DNA of 64,000 nucleotides from Clostridiales bacterium (GTDB taxonomy: Bacteria > Bacillota > Clostridia > Oscillospirales > Oscillospiraceae), in NCBI GenBank assembly GCA_004557735.1, contig SFFV01000001.1, positions 128,262 through 192,261 on the forward strand. Reading direction: 5' to 3'. A program made the translations under genes and the position numbers. Of the stretch, positions 16,087 to 23,565 are shown one piece after another. Within the stretch, counting starts at the first letter, position 1, and every line of letters begins with the position of its first letter. A model generated the notes under the pieces. That model made no database searches. It saw only the letters and a list, made by a program, of their open reading frames with translations, and was not told the DNA's origin.

Positions 16087-17274
16087 TCACTTGCCTCCCT
16101 GTATCTGCTTGATTTCCAGAGATTCAATAAATGCCTGGAATCGGGTGCGGAGCTGACCTACGGCGCCGAGCGCGTATTCCTTCTCAATCGTGCAGGTAGG
16201 GATGCCCAGCTCGTTTGCGAAAATATGGTGAGCGAGGACTTTTTCGTAGCTCCAGAACTCACAGAACTTCATGTTTTCATAGATCACGCCGTCTGCCTTG
16301 AATTCGTCCACGAGCTTTTTGACCTCGCTGTGTCGCTGATCGATCTTCATTCCGTCCATGAAGCGCGCGCACTGGTTCCAGTGCAGATAGTGGCGGCATA
16401 TCGCTTCAAAGGCGGTCTCCCCCTCGCGGATCTCGATCTGTTCACGGCTGGGGAAGGACCCGAAGCAGTAGCGGTCGGCCACGACCATGGCGCCGCAGCT
16501 CTCGATGAGCTTGGTGAACTCCGGATCGTCGATCTCGGAGCCGACGAGAACAAGCCTCGCGCGGAACGGGAACTTTGCCTCCGGCTCGCGTGTCTTCAGC
16601 TCTTCGAGCGTTTCTTCCAGATAGGGCTTTATCAGCCGGTGGGGGCATACCTGACTGACAAGCTGGATGACATGAAACTCGTAGCCGGTGATGCAGGGAT
16701 TATCCGCCTTGCGGAAATTGCCGATCTCGGTAACTATGCGGCTGATCTCGTTATGATCCGCAATGGCGCGGCGCATGGCGTTCTCGGAGGTGTCGATGCC
16801 GTATTCCTCATGCAGCTTGTCGACGACCTTGAGCTTGAGCTGCGCTTTGTAGTAATCGAGACTGGTTTTGTCGCCCTTCATGGGAGGGTCGATCTGCGTG
16901 ACAAAGAATTTTTCGTTCTTCACCGGGTTGATGAGGAAAAAGTGCTCCTCCATGCGCTCCATGGTCGCGCAGCATTCCGCGCCGAAGAGGGCATTGAGGT
17001 AATTATAGCCGCCTTCGATGGCGCGCTCGAGAAGGGAGCGGGCATAGGGGCAGGTGCGGTTGGTCATGTAGTAGCTGGCAACGTCGGTGGATGTGCAGCG
17101 CGGCGCGCGGAGCCGGGACGAAAAACAGCCGGGAAGATTGAGCAGGACTTCGGGTATGTAGTAGCAGTTGTAGCCCAGCGCATAGTCTCCCTCTTTTACC
17201 GCCTGTGCGACGAGCTCGTTGTGGGCATCCTGAAGCAGGTTCTCAAAATAGATCAGATGCTTAAGGTCTTTCAC
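16087..17274 (-). CDS. 2-hydroxyacyl-CoA dehydratase family subunit (smaller)
   Basis: The second PF06050 subunit, 395 residues, with the conserved GYNCYYIPEVLLNLPGCFSS opening. The cluster-binding cysteines are seen in RAPRCTSTD, NRTCPYARSL and GAECCATMERM, and there are RLVLVGSEIDDPEF and DGVIYENMKFCEFWSYEK in the C-terminal part. I prefer the GTG at 17274, 6 bases after AGAGGTG; a GTG 3 codons upstream would leave no spacing. No activator ATPase (HgdC type) is visible nearby, so activation must come from elsewhere in the genome. Confidence 0.82.
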   Translation of the reverse strand: MKDLKHLIYFENLLQDAHNELVAQAVKEGDYALGYNCYYIPEVLLNLPGCFSSRLRAPRCTSTDVASYYMTNRTCPYARSLLERAIEGGYNYLNALFGAECCATMERMEEHFFLINPVKNEKFFVTQIDPPMKGDKTSLDYYKAQLKLKVVDKLHEEYGIDTSENAMRRAIADHNEISRIVTEIGNFRKADNPCITGYEFHVIQLVSQVCPHRLIKPYLEETLEELKTREPEAKFPFRARLVLVGSEIDDPEFTKLIESCGAMVVADRYCFGSFPSREQIEIREGETAFEAICRHYLHWNQCARFMDGMKIDQRHSEVKKLVDEFKADGVIYENMKFCEFWSYEKVLAHHIFANELGIPTCTIEKEYALGAVGQLRTRFQAFIESLEIKQIQGGK

Positions 17275-17328
17275 GCAATACACCTCTTCTTTATTGGGCT
17301 TGGATTCGCATTTGTCTCCCTGACAAAA

Positions 17329-17357
17329 AATTTATCATAGCTTTTTTGTCCGGTCAA
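17329..17357 (-). promoter_or_regulatory. Promoter of the dehydratase operon
   Basis: On the minus strand TTGACC (17352-17357), 17 bases, TAAATT (17329-17334), about 55 bases before the start. Confidence 0.5.
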
Positions 17358-17428
17358 GGAAAATGCATTTATTATATATATAATTTGTGTGCAGAAGGCT
17401 CTTATTTCACACTTGTCCAATAAAAAGG

Positions 17429-17456
17429 GCCCGGGCGGGAGTTTTCCCGTCCGGGC
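17429..17456 (-). terminator. Terminator of the leftward transglutaminase-like lipoprotein gene
   Basis: An 11-bp GC stem GCCCGGGCGGG (17429-17439) paired with 17446-17456 (one G-T pair). On the minus strand a CCTTTTTATT tail follows. A second inverted repeat (CCGGCAG/CTGCCGG) lies at about 17467-17488. Confidence 0.8.
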
Positions 17457-17512
17457 ACAGTTCCTTCCGGCAGGGGATACTCTGCCGGGAAAAGCGAGTG
17501 TGTCACGCCCTG

Positions 17513-18994
17513 TTATTCCGATGCTTCCTGCGCTGCGGCAGCCTCCTCCGGCGTGCGGACATAGCTCCACGCCGCAACCTCCTCGTAGGTTTTCCGGTAC
17601 ATGCTCGTTATATAGTCGTTCACAAGACGGTAGGACATTTCGGTCTCCACGTCGAATACATACGGCACGCCGTCGAACGTGATCTCCACCCAGCTGTGCG
17701 GGTCGCGCCCGACGCCGACGAGGCCGCTGTAGCACACCGCGTCATATCCGATGCCGCGCGCGAGCGACCAGAACGCGGCGGTGAAGTTGTAGCAGTTGCC
17801 CTTCCATTTTTGGAACATAATCAGTGCGTCTGGTATCTCCCATCCAGTATCGCCAACCGAATAAAGATTTCCTTTTTTATAGAGGCCGTGATCGCGCACA
17901 TATACATACACCGCGCGCAGCATTTCCTCGCGGGTCATGGAAGCGTTCGTGTTAGCGTCGACAATATCGGCAACGAACGTATCGAGCGCGTCATCCCCGC
18001 TCGTATACCGGCCGGAGATATCAAAGTACAGCGTGCCGACCATCGTGTCGCGCAGGAAGTATCCGTCCTCGCCGACGCAGTAGAGATACCCGTCCAGATT
18101 GAGAAATCCGGGCTGTGCCGTATCGCCGCTGAGCCACGAAATCGTCCCGCTCTGCCCGGCAAGCTCCACGGCGGCATAGTTTTCCATGCTCGGGGATACG
18201 TCCGGGAAGTACGGCGCGTTGGCAAGTCCCGCCGAATCCAGCTCCAGCAGCGCGTTGATCGCCGCGGCGGCCTCGGCGCGGGTGAAGGGCGTTTCGTCCG
18301 TCATTTCGGCAAGAGCACGCTCCACCGCTGCGGGAGAGAACAGCTTTTCGAGCAGCGCCGTGAGATCGGCGCGGGTGATGGCGACGTCGGGGTAAAACCG
18401 GCCTTCGTCAAGCGTCATGTACCCCGCCGTTACAAGCGTCGTCGCGGCAGTATAGCACTTGGCGTGGGTCGTAACGTCCTTCAAAAACGTTTCGCCGGTC
18501 GGCTTCGTTTCGAGCAGCGCGTACACGGCACGGGCGGCGTCGCTGCGCGTGAATTTATCGAGCGGGTGGAAAAGCCCGTCGCTCTCTGCGGCAATGTACG
18601 CACCCTTGCGGTGAAGCTCCGGGCCGGAAACGGCTTCATACACCGTGTCGGCATACACCGGCGCCGTGCGGATGTCCACTTTGGTGCCGTTGGCGTTCTT
18701 CCATGCAACGATGGCGCAGTTTTTGTCCGGCAGAAACTCCGGCGCGTTGTGTACGCTCTCGCCCTCGGCCACAAGCTCGGTCGTTTCCGCGCCGTTCACG
18801 CGGTAGGTCACCGTATAGGTTTTCCCCTGCGGCGCGGCCGTCTCCTCCGGCAGCGCCGCCGCGGCGGGCACGTCCGAAAGCGGCTGCGCGGCTTCGATCC
18901 CCTCCGGGCGGTAGCCGCAGTTTGACAGAAGCAGCGCGCTGAAAAGCACGGCAAAAAGCAGGGGCAGTCTTTCTTTATACGCGTCTTTTCTCAT
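17513..18994 (-). CDS. Surface lipoprotein with SLH-like and transglutaminase-like domains
   Basis: A 493-residue exported protein. The N terminus has a basic signal peptide and a lipobox (LLLSNC, Cys about residue 25), predicting a membrane-anchored lipoprotein. Residues about 55-125 resemble an InlB/Listeria-type beta repeat (YTVTYRVNGAET...). Residues about 140-260 have S-layer-homology-like segments (KFTRSDAARAVYALL; ITRADLTALLEKLF; FTRAEAAAAINALL). The C-terminal part holds a transglutaminase-like fold with catalytic Cys in KGNCYNFTAAFWSLARGIGY, His in DPHSWVEI and Asp in YVFDVE. Its function may be peptide cross-link cleavage or binding in the envelope. It is a divergent paralogue of the gene at 19127. 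Confidence 0.8.
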   Translation of the reverse strand: MRKDAYKERLPLLFAVLFSALLLSNCGYRPEGIEAAQPLSDVPAAAALPEETAAPQGKTYTVTYRVNGAETTELVAEGESVHNAPEFLPDKNCAIVAWKNANGTKVDIRTAPVYADTVYEAVSGPELHRKGAYIAAESDGLFHPLDKFTRSDAARAVYALLETKPTGETFLKDVTTHAKCYTAATTLVTAGYMTLDEGRFYPDVAITRADLTALLEKLFSPAAVERALAEMTDETPFTRAEAAAAINALLELDSAGLANAPYFPDVSPSMENYAAVELAGQSGTISWLSGDTAQPGFLNLDGYLYCVGEDGYFLRDTMVGTLYFDISGRYTSGDDALDTFVADIVDANTNASMTREEMLRAVYVYVRDHGLYKKGNLYSVGDTGWEIPDALIMFQKWKGNCYNFTAAFWSLARGIGYDAVCYSGLVGVGRDPHSWVEITFDGVPYVFDVETEMSYRLVNDYITSMYRKTYEEVAAWSYVRTPEEAAAAQEASE

Positions 18995-19030
18995 ACTTTC
19001 CTCGCTGTTGCCGCCGCGAGGCGGGCGCAT

Positions 19031-19059
19031 TTGACACGCCGCGGCGGAAATATTATAAT
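19031..19059 (+). promoter_or_regulatory. Consensus promoter for the rightward lipoprotein gene
   Basis: TTGACA (19031-19036), exactly 17 bases, TATAAT (19054-19059): a perfect sigma-A match 68 bases before the ATG at 19127. Its predicted transcript runs straight through the leftward promoter at 19078-19106. Confidence 0.85.
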
Positions 19060-19077
19060 TAAAATGCAATTATATCG

Positions 19078-19106
19078 ATTATATCGCATTTCCCGCGAAA
19101 AAGCAA
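19078..19106 (-). promoter_or_regulatory. Promoter for the leftward lipoprotein gene, facing the rightward one
   Basis: On the minus strand TTGCTT (19101-19106), 17 bases, TATAAT (19078-19083). It points into the rightward promoter; the two predicted start points lie within about 5 bases of each other, so simultaneous occupancy by two polymerases looks impossible. Confidence 0.7.
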
Positions 19107-19126
19107 TTCCGGGAGGGACCGTCTCT

Positions 19127-20461
19127 ATGAAGCTGAGAATATTCCGTTTTTCGGCGCTCGCCGCCGTGCTGCTTGCCGCCGTTTATCTCCACGGCTGCGG
19201 CTACCGGGCCGAGACCGCCCCGCCGGCCGCCACTCCCGCGCCGACGGAAACGCCGGTCTATACCGTGGAATACCGTCTCGGCGATAACGTTCTCCAATCC
19301 GAGAGCGTCCCGTTCGGCGGCGCTCCCGCCGCTGCCGCCGCGCTTCCGGAGGGCCTTTTTCTCGTTGCGTGGACAGACAAAACCGGCGAGCGCGTCGATC
19401 CGGCGGCGGAGCCGGTCGAGGCGGACACGGTATATTACGCGCTGGCGCGTCCGGTGCTCAGCTCCGACGCGGCGTTTCTCTTCCCCGACGAATACGGGCT
19501 GCTCCGCCCGGAGAGTACGATGACGCGCGGGGAGTGCGCCGCGGCGCTGCGTGCGCTCGCGCCGGAGGAGTTTCTTGATCCCGCGCTTCCCGCTTCGCCG
19601 GATGCCGAAGGGGACGGCCCGCTCACGCGCGAGGAGTTCAAAGCCGTACTGGAGGCGCTTTTTGATCCTGAGGCCGTCGGGCCGGTGCTCGATGCTCTGC
19701 CGGAAACGGAGAGTGAAAATACGACGCGCGCGGAATTTGCTTACGGCGTTTCCCGTCTGCTCGGCAAAGAGAACGCTGCCGAGGACGTCTATTACCCGGA
19801 CGTCCCACCGGCGCACTGGGCGTCCGCCGAGCTGCTCGCCGCAGCGGGGAGCGGAACGCTCACAAAAGAATCTCTTGTTTCCATGACGCGGGACGGCTTC
19901 CTCTGGTTCGGCGGATATCTCTACCGGCTCGGCGAGGACGGATTTTTTCTCACCGACGAAGAATCCGACGGGCTGTATTATGATAAAAACGGCCGCTACA
20001 CGAGCGGCAGCGCGGAGCTTGACGGCTACGTTGCGCAGACGCTCTCCGACTTTATGACGCCGGATGCCGCGCGGCTTGACGATCTCCGGGCGGTTTATTA
20101 CCATGTGAAAAACGACTTTCAGTATCTCACGCGCAACTACTACGACTCCGGCGCGACCGGCTGGGATATCGATGAGGCCCTCACGATCTTCCGCACAAAC
20201 AAGGGCAACTGCTACTGCTACGCCGGGGCGTTCTGCGCGCTCGCCCGCGGGCTTGGGTACAACGCCCGCACCTACTCCGGCAGCATCGGCAAAGAAAATC
20301 AGCCGCACGCCTGGACGGAGATCGCGCTCGACGGAAAAATCTACATCTGCGACCCGGAGATCGAGATGAACTACTGGCTGCTTCAGATGTACACCGATAA
20401 TTTTATGATGCTGCGCGAAAACTCGCTCGGCTGGAACTATCAGGCCGTCGGACGCACATGA
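19127..20461 (+). CDS. Surface lipoprotein with SLH-like and transglutaminase-like domains (paralogue)
   Basis: A 444-residue paralogue of the protein at 17513 with the same layout. It has a signal peptide and lipobox (VYLHGC, Cys about 24), a beta-repeat (YTVEYRLGDNVLQSE), weak SLH-like segments (STMTRGECAAALRAL; PLTREEFKAVLEALF), and a transglutaminase-like domain. The catalytic Cys is in KGNCYCYAGAFCALARGLGY, His in QPHAWTEI, and Asp in YICDPEIEM. GGGAGG sits before the ATG at 19127. A perfect promoter precedes it and a terminator follows, so it is monocistronic. Opposed promoters suggest that the two paralogues are expressed alternatively. Confidence 0.8.
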   Translation: MKLRIFRFSALAAVLLAAVYLHGCGYRAETAPPAATPAPTETPVYTVEYRLGDNVLQSESVPFGGAPAAAAALPEGLFLVAWTDKTGERVDPAAEPVEADTVYYALARPVLSSDAAFLFPDEYGLLRPESTMTRGECAAALRALAPEEFLDPALPASPDAEGDGPLTREEFKAVLEALFDPEAVGPVLDALPETESENTTRAEFAYGVSRLLGKENAAEDVYYPDVPPAHWASAELLAAAGSGTLTKESLVSMTRDGFLWFGGYLYRLGEDGFFLTDEESDGLYYDKNGRYTSGSAELDGYVAQTLSDFMTPDAARLDDLRAVYYHVKNDFQYLTRNYYDSGATGWDIDEALTIFRTNKGNCYCYAGAFCALARGLGYNARTYSGSIGKENQPHAWTEIALDGKIYICDPEIEMNYWLLQMYTDNFMMLRENSLGWNYQAVGRT

Positions 20462-20479
20462 ATACATAACGGCTTTCAT

Positions 20480-20506
20480 CCCTCCGGTTTGCGCCGGAGG
20501 GTTTTT
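20480..20506 (+). terminator. Rho-independent terminator after the rightward lipoprotein gene
   Basis: An 8-bp stem CCCTCCGG (20480-20487) with CCGGAGGG (20494-20501) followed by TTTTT. Confidence 0.85.
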
Positions 20507-20556
20507 ATACATATACCGTGTTTTTCCGGGCATTCTATGGAAAAACGGAAAAGACG

Positions 20557-21585
20557 GTGGTTTTTCTGAAAAACAAGCGGCTCGGGCGGCAGACGGTCGC
20601 CTTTACAAACCCGCCCTCCGTTGCGGCAGGCAGCTGCGTCGTCGGGCAGAAGGAGGGCGAAGGCCCTCTGCGGAAATGGTTCGACTATATCAGCGACGAT
20701 TCCTACTTCGGCCAGTCGAGCTGGGAGAAGGCGGAGAGCGTGATGCTCTCGAAGTGCTTTGCGCTCTGCTGCGACAAGGCGAAAATTCCGCCCTCGGACA
20801 TTCAGTATCTGTTCGCAGGCGATCTGCTCAATCAGTGCGCGGGTTCAACGTTCGCTGCGCGCGATCTCCCCATCCCCTACTTCGGCGTGTACGGCGCGTG
20901 CTCCACAATGGCGGAGAGTCTGTCGCTCGCCGCGATGACGATCGACGGCGGGTACGCCGACACCGTGTGCGCCATGACCTGCTCGCACTTCTGCTCGGCG
21001 GAGCGGCAGTTCCGCTTTCCGCTCGAATACGGCGGGCAGCGCACGCCGACCGCGCAGTGGACCGTGACCGGCGCGGGTGCGCTGATGCTCACGAGCGAGG
21101 GGGAAGGCCCCTATGTGACGCATGTTACGACCGGGCGCATTTTCGACGCGGGCGTGACGGATGCAAACAACATGGGCGCGTCAATGGCCCCGGCGGCATA
21201 TGAAACGCTCAAGGCACACTTTGCCGACACCGGGCGCACTCCCGCAGACTATGCCGCGATCATCACCGGCGATCTCGGGAAGATCGGGCACGAAATATTG
21301 ACCGACCTCTTTCTGCGGGACGGCGTCGATCTCGGCGTGTGCTCCACGGACTGCGGTATGCTCATTTTCAATTTGGAGACGCAGGACGTACACGCCGGCG
21401 GCAGCGGCTGCGGGTGCAGCGCGTCGGTGCTGTGCGGCCACATTCTCCAGCGCATGACCTGCGGCGACTGGCCGCGCGTGCTGTTTGCCGCAACCGGCGC
21501 GCTCATGTCGCCGACGACATCGCAGCAGGGCGAGAGCATTCCCGGCATCTGTCACGCCGTGGTGCTGGACGTAAATCGGGGGTAA
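20557..21585 (+). CDS. spoVAD: Stage V sporulation protein SpoVAD
   Basis: A thiolase-fold protein of the SpoVA channel complex that binds dipicolinic acid and moves it into and out of the spore core. It shows GRQTVAFTNPPSVAAGSCVVG, KEGEGPLRKWFD, YLFAGDLLNQC, GVYGACSTMAESL, SAERQFRFPLEYGGQRTPTAQ and the C-terminal GGSGCGCSASV and TGALMSPTTSQQGESIPGI. All are standard for the family. I take the GTG at 20557 (342 residues, close to the usual 338-345); the frame opens further to a GTG at 20518 but neither has a clear ribosome site. It starts right after a terminator, without spoVAC upstream. spoVAE follows by 5 bases. Confidence 0.93.
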   Translation: MVFLKNKRLGRQTVAFTNPPSVAAGSCVVGQKEGEGPLRKWFDYISDDSYFGQSSWEKAESVMLSKCFALCCDKAKIPPSDIQYLFAGDLLNQCAGSTFAARDLPIPYFGVYGACSTMAESLSLAAMTIDGGYADTVCAMTCSHFCSAERQFRFPLEYGGQRTPTAQWTVTGAGALMLTSEGEGPYVTHVTTGRIFDAGVTDANNMGASMAPAAYETLKAHFADTGRTPADYAAIITGDLGKIGHEILTDLFLRDGVDLGVCSTDCGMLIFNLETQDVHAGGSGCGCSASVLCGHILQRMTCGDWPRVLFAATGALMSPTTSQQGESIPGICHAVVLDVNRG

Positions 21586-21590
21586 GGACT

Positions 21591-21953
21591 ATGTGGACAG
21601 ATTATCTCAAAGCGTTTCTCGTCGGCGGGGCGCTGTGTGCGCTCGGGCAGGTGCTCATTGACCGCACAAAACTCACTCCGGCGCGGATCCTGACATGCTA
21701 TGTTGTCCTCGGCGTTGTGCTGCACGCCGTCGGCGTGTACGCGCCGCTTATCGAGTGGGCCGGCGCGGGCGCGAGCGTCCCGCTCACCGGCTTTGGCAGC
21801 ACGCTCGCGAAGGGCGTGGAAACGGCCGTGGCGGAGAAAGGCTTTCTCGGCGTGTTTACCGGCGGACTGTCGGCCTCCGCCGGCGGGATCGCCGCCGCCG
21901 TTATCTTCGGGTATCTCGCCGCCGTCATCTTCAAGCCCAAAGAGAAAAAATAA
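21591..21953 (+). CDS. spoVAE: Stage V sporulation protein SpoVAE
   Basis: A 120-residue membrane protein with four hydrophobic segments beginning MWTDYLKAFLVGGALCALGQ and containing IDRTKLTPARILTCYVVLGV, STLAKGVETAV and the KGFLGVFTGGLSASAGGIAAA segment. All are typical of SpoVAE/SpoVAEB, a component of the spore DPA channel. It lies 5 bases after spoVAD. The gene ends 2 bases before the stop of the convergent gene, with no terminator between them. Confidence 0.93.
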   Translation: MWTDYLKAFLVGGALCALGQVLIDRTKLTPARILTCYVVLGVVLHAVGVYAPLIEWAGAGASVPLTGFGSTLAKGVETAVAEKGFLGVFTGGLSASAGGIAAAVIFGYLAAVIFKPKEKK

Positions 21954-21955
21954 CG

Positions 21956-22939
21956 TTACAGATACCGCCGCTTTCCGCACAGAACGGTGGTAAACAGCAT
22001 GGCCATCACGCCACAGCCGCGCCGGTAAAAGGCAAGCGTTTTGTCCTCCGGCAGCGTCTCCTGCGCCGTTTCCAGCAAAAGGAGCGTGCTGCCGGACACC
22101 TCGGGCGCGTCGGTTTCCAGTGTTCCGTCCTCCGTAAGCGTGACGCGCAGCGCATCGGCGGCGCAGCCATACCCGGACGGCGGACGCGACTCCTGCAAAT
22201 AGTACGTTCCGGCGGGGAGGCCCCCGATGCGCAGGCGTCCGCTCTCCGCGGTGCGCAGGATGTAGGTGTGGCGCGTGTGGCCGCAATCGAGCGCGCACGC
22301 AAGATATGCGTCTCCGCATTCCCGAAACGCTACCGGCTCACGCGCCGCGGCATCATAGTAGAGCCGAAAGCAGGCGGACGGCAGCGGATGATCCGCCACA
22401 CGCGCGTCGGCAAAGCGCACGCCGCGAAAAACCGAAAAGCCGTAGGTAAAAACCGCCGCGCTGCCGCTCGTCACGGTCCGGCCGCTCACGCTCTCCGCTA
22501 TAAGGGATACGGCGTTTCCTTCCGAGCCGGTGACGCAGCCGTCGCCCAGCCGCGCCGTCCACTCGACCGTCAGGCAGACGCTCTCCCGTGCGGAAAAGCG
22601 CTCCGAGAGGTGGAGCGTAAAGGCGTTTTCCGGCGAGCGCGCGCCGGTGATGAGCGTATAGTACGAGGCGTTGACGCTCTCGCCGTCAGCAAGCACCGCT
22701 GTGAGCGAGAGAAACTCCACACCGGGGGAAAACACGCTGCGTACCGTCCAGCTCTCGCCGGCGCGCAGCGTGAGCGTGGCGCGGAAATGCAGCGCTTCGC
22801 CCGGCATGGCGCTGCGCGACGGTTTCCAGTCTCCGGCGTCCGTCCGCACCCCGGCGCCGGATTCCCCCGTGGCCAGAGCGCGCAGCGGCAGCAGCACGGC
22901 AAGCATACATACGGCGAGACATACGATCCGGCACTTCAT
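21956..22939 (-). CDS. Secreted prealbumin-fold (SpaA/Cna-B-like) surface protein
   Basis: A 327-residue exported protein. It has a signal peptide (MKCRIVCLAVCMLAVLLPL...ALA), a long beta-rich region with a D2/isopeptide-pilin-like profile, and then a prealbumin-like segment GRLRIGGLPAGTYYLQESRP (residues about 243-262) as in SpaA domains. The C-terminal tail has a hydrophobic stretch and KRR, resembling a sorting or membrane anchor, but the expected LPxTG is replaced by LPEDK. I therefore see a membrane-anchored rather than sortase-anchored protein. GGAGGGAAG precedes the ATG at 22939. It is not next to any sortase; its role is unknown, perhaps spore or cell surface. Confidence 0.6.
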   Translation of the reverse strand: MKCRIVCLAVCMLAVLLPLRALATGESGAGVRTDAGDWKPSRSAMPGEALHFRATLTLRAGESWTVRSVFSPGVEFLSLTAVLADGESVNASYYTLITGARSPENAFTLHLSERFSARESVCLTVEWTARLGDGCVTGSEGNAVSLIAESVSGRTVTSGSAAVFTYGFSVFRGVRFADARVADHPLPSACFRLYYDAAAREPVAFRECGDAYLACALDCGHTRHTYILRTAESGRLRIGGLPAGTYYLQESRPPSGYGCAADALRVTLTEDGTLETDAPEVSGSTLLLLETAQETLPEDKTLAFYRRGCGVMAMLFTTVLCGKRRYL

Positions 22940-23037
22940 GCTCTTCCCTCCCTCCCCCACGGAAAAGCGCGGGAAATGTTCTTTCGGGTAAGAGCATAGC
23001 AGAGGCGGATCGCAAAATCAGTCGAACGGAGAGAGCA

Positions 23038-23066
23038 TTGCCCGGGGCGCTCCTTTATGGTATAGT
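23038..23066 (+). promoter_or_regulatory. Promoter of ruvX
   Basis: TTGCCC (23038-23043), 17 bases, TATAGT (23061-23066), 43 bases before the ATG at 23110. The -10 lies in the first copy of a 19-bp tandem duplication. Confidence 0.5.
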
Positions 23067-23094
23067 AAGCACGGAATGGTATAGTAAGCACGGA
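23057..23094. repeat. 19-bp perfect tandem duplication carrying the -10 element
   Basis: The unit ATGGTATAGTAAGCACGGA occurs at 23057-23075 and again at 23076-23094 without a mismatch, giving two TATAGT sequences in the ruvX leader. Only the first has a -35 at proper distance. Confidence 0.9.
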
Positions 23095-23109
23095 AACGGA
23101 GGGACAGCC

Positions 23110-23526
23110 ATGAAACGTATCATCGCCATAGACTACGGCGACGCACGCACGGGCGTTGCGGTGTCCGATCTCACCGGCACACTTGCGGGGGAAGCGCTCA
23201 CCATTCAGGAATGGAACGCCGAAAAGCTCGCGCAGCGGCTCGCCTTTTTTGCCCGCGAGCGCGGCGCCGGGCAGTTCGTGCTCGGTCTGCCGAAGAACAT
23301 GGACGGCACAGAAGGCCCGCGCGCAGAAAAGGCGCGGCAGTTCAAGGCGCTGCTCGAGGAGGCCTCCGGCCTGCCGGTCACACTCTGGGACGAGCGGCGC
23401 AGCACCATTGAGGCGCACGCCATACTTCACGCCGCCGGAAAAAAGGAAAAAAAACACCGCGCCAACGTGGACGCGGTGGCGGCAACGCTTCTGCTCGAGG
23501 GGTATCTTGCCAGCCCCAACCGATAG
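23110..23526 (+). CDS. ruvX: Putative pre-16S rRNA nuclease / Holliday junction resolvase-like RuvX (YqgF)
   Basis: A 138-residue RNase H-fold nuclease. It begins MKRIIAIDYGDARTGVAVSD with the metal-binding Asp, followed by FVLGLPKNMDGTEGPRAEKA (the LPxxxDG motif), LWDERRSTIEAH with the catalytic Glu, and the C-terminal HRANVDAVAATLLLEGYL Asp. Complete and of normal length. It matures the 5' end of 16S rRNA; a role in recombination was the older proposal. The ATG at 23110 follows GGAGGGACAGCC. It is monocistronic, ended by a shared bidirectional terminator. Confidence 0.93.
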   Translation: MKRIIAIDYGDARTGVAVSDLTGTLAGEALTIQEWNAEKLAQRLAFFARERGAGQFVLGLPKNMDGTEGPRAEKARQFKALLEEASGLPVTLWDERRSTIEAHAILHAAGKKEKKHRANVDAVAATLLLEGYLASPNR

Positions 23527-23528
23527 CC

Positions 23529-23564
23529 AAAAGCCCGGAAGAGGGAAACCTCTTCCGGGCTTTT
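23529..23564. terminator. Bidirectional terminator between ruvX and the alkylation-repair gene
   Basis: A 16-bp perfect stem AAAAGCCCGGAAGAGG (23529-23544) with a 4-base loop and complement (23549-23564); T-runs lie on both strands. Confidence 0.92.
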
Positions 23565-23565
23565 G

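Noticed and set aside
14608..17340. A 910-codon rightward open frame opposite the dehydratase genes
   Set aside because: It is the antisense frame of two clear family members, has an Arg/His/Asp/Val-rich composition typical of high-GC shadows, and no ribosome site.
20511..20517. CATATAC as a sporulation-sigma -10 for spoVAD
   Set aside because: The -35 would fall inside the terminator stem and shows no match, so I did not annotate it.
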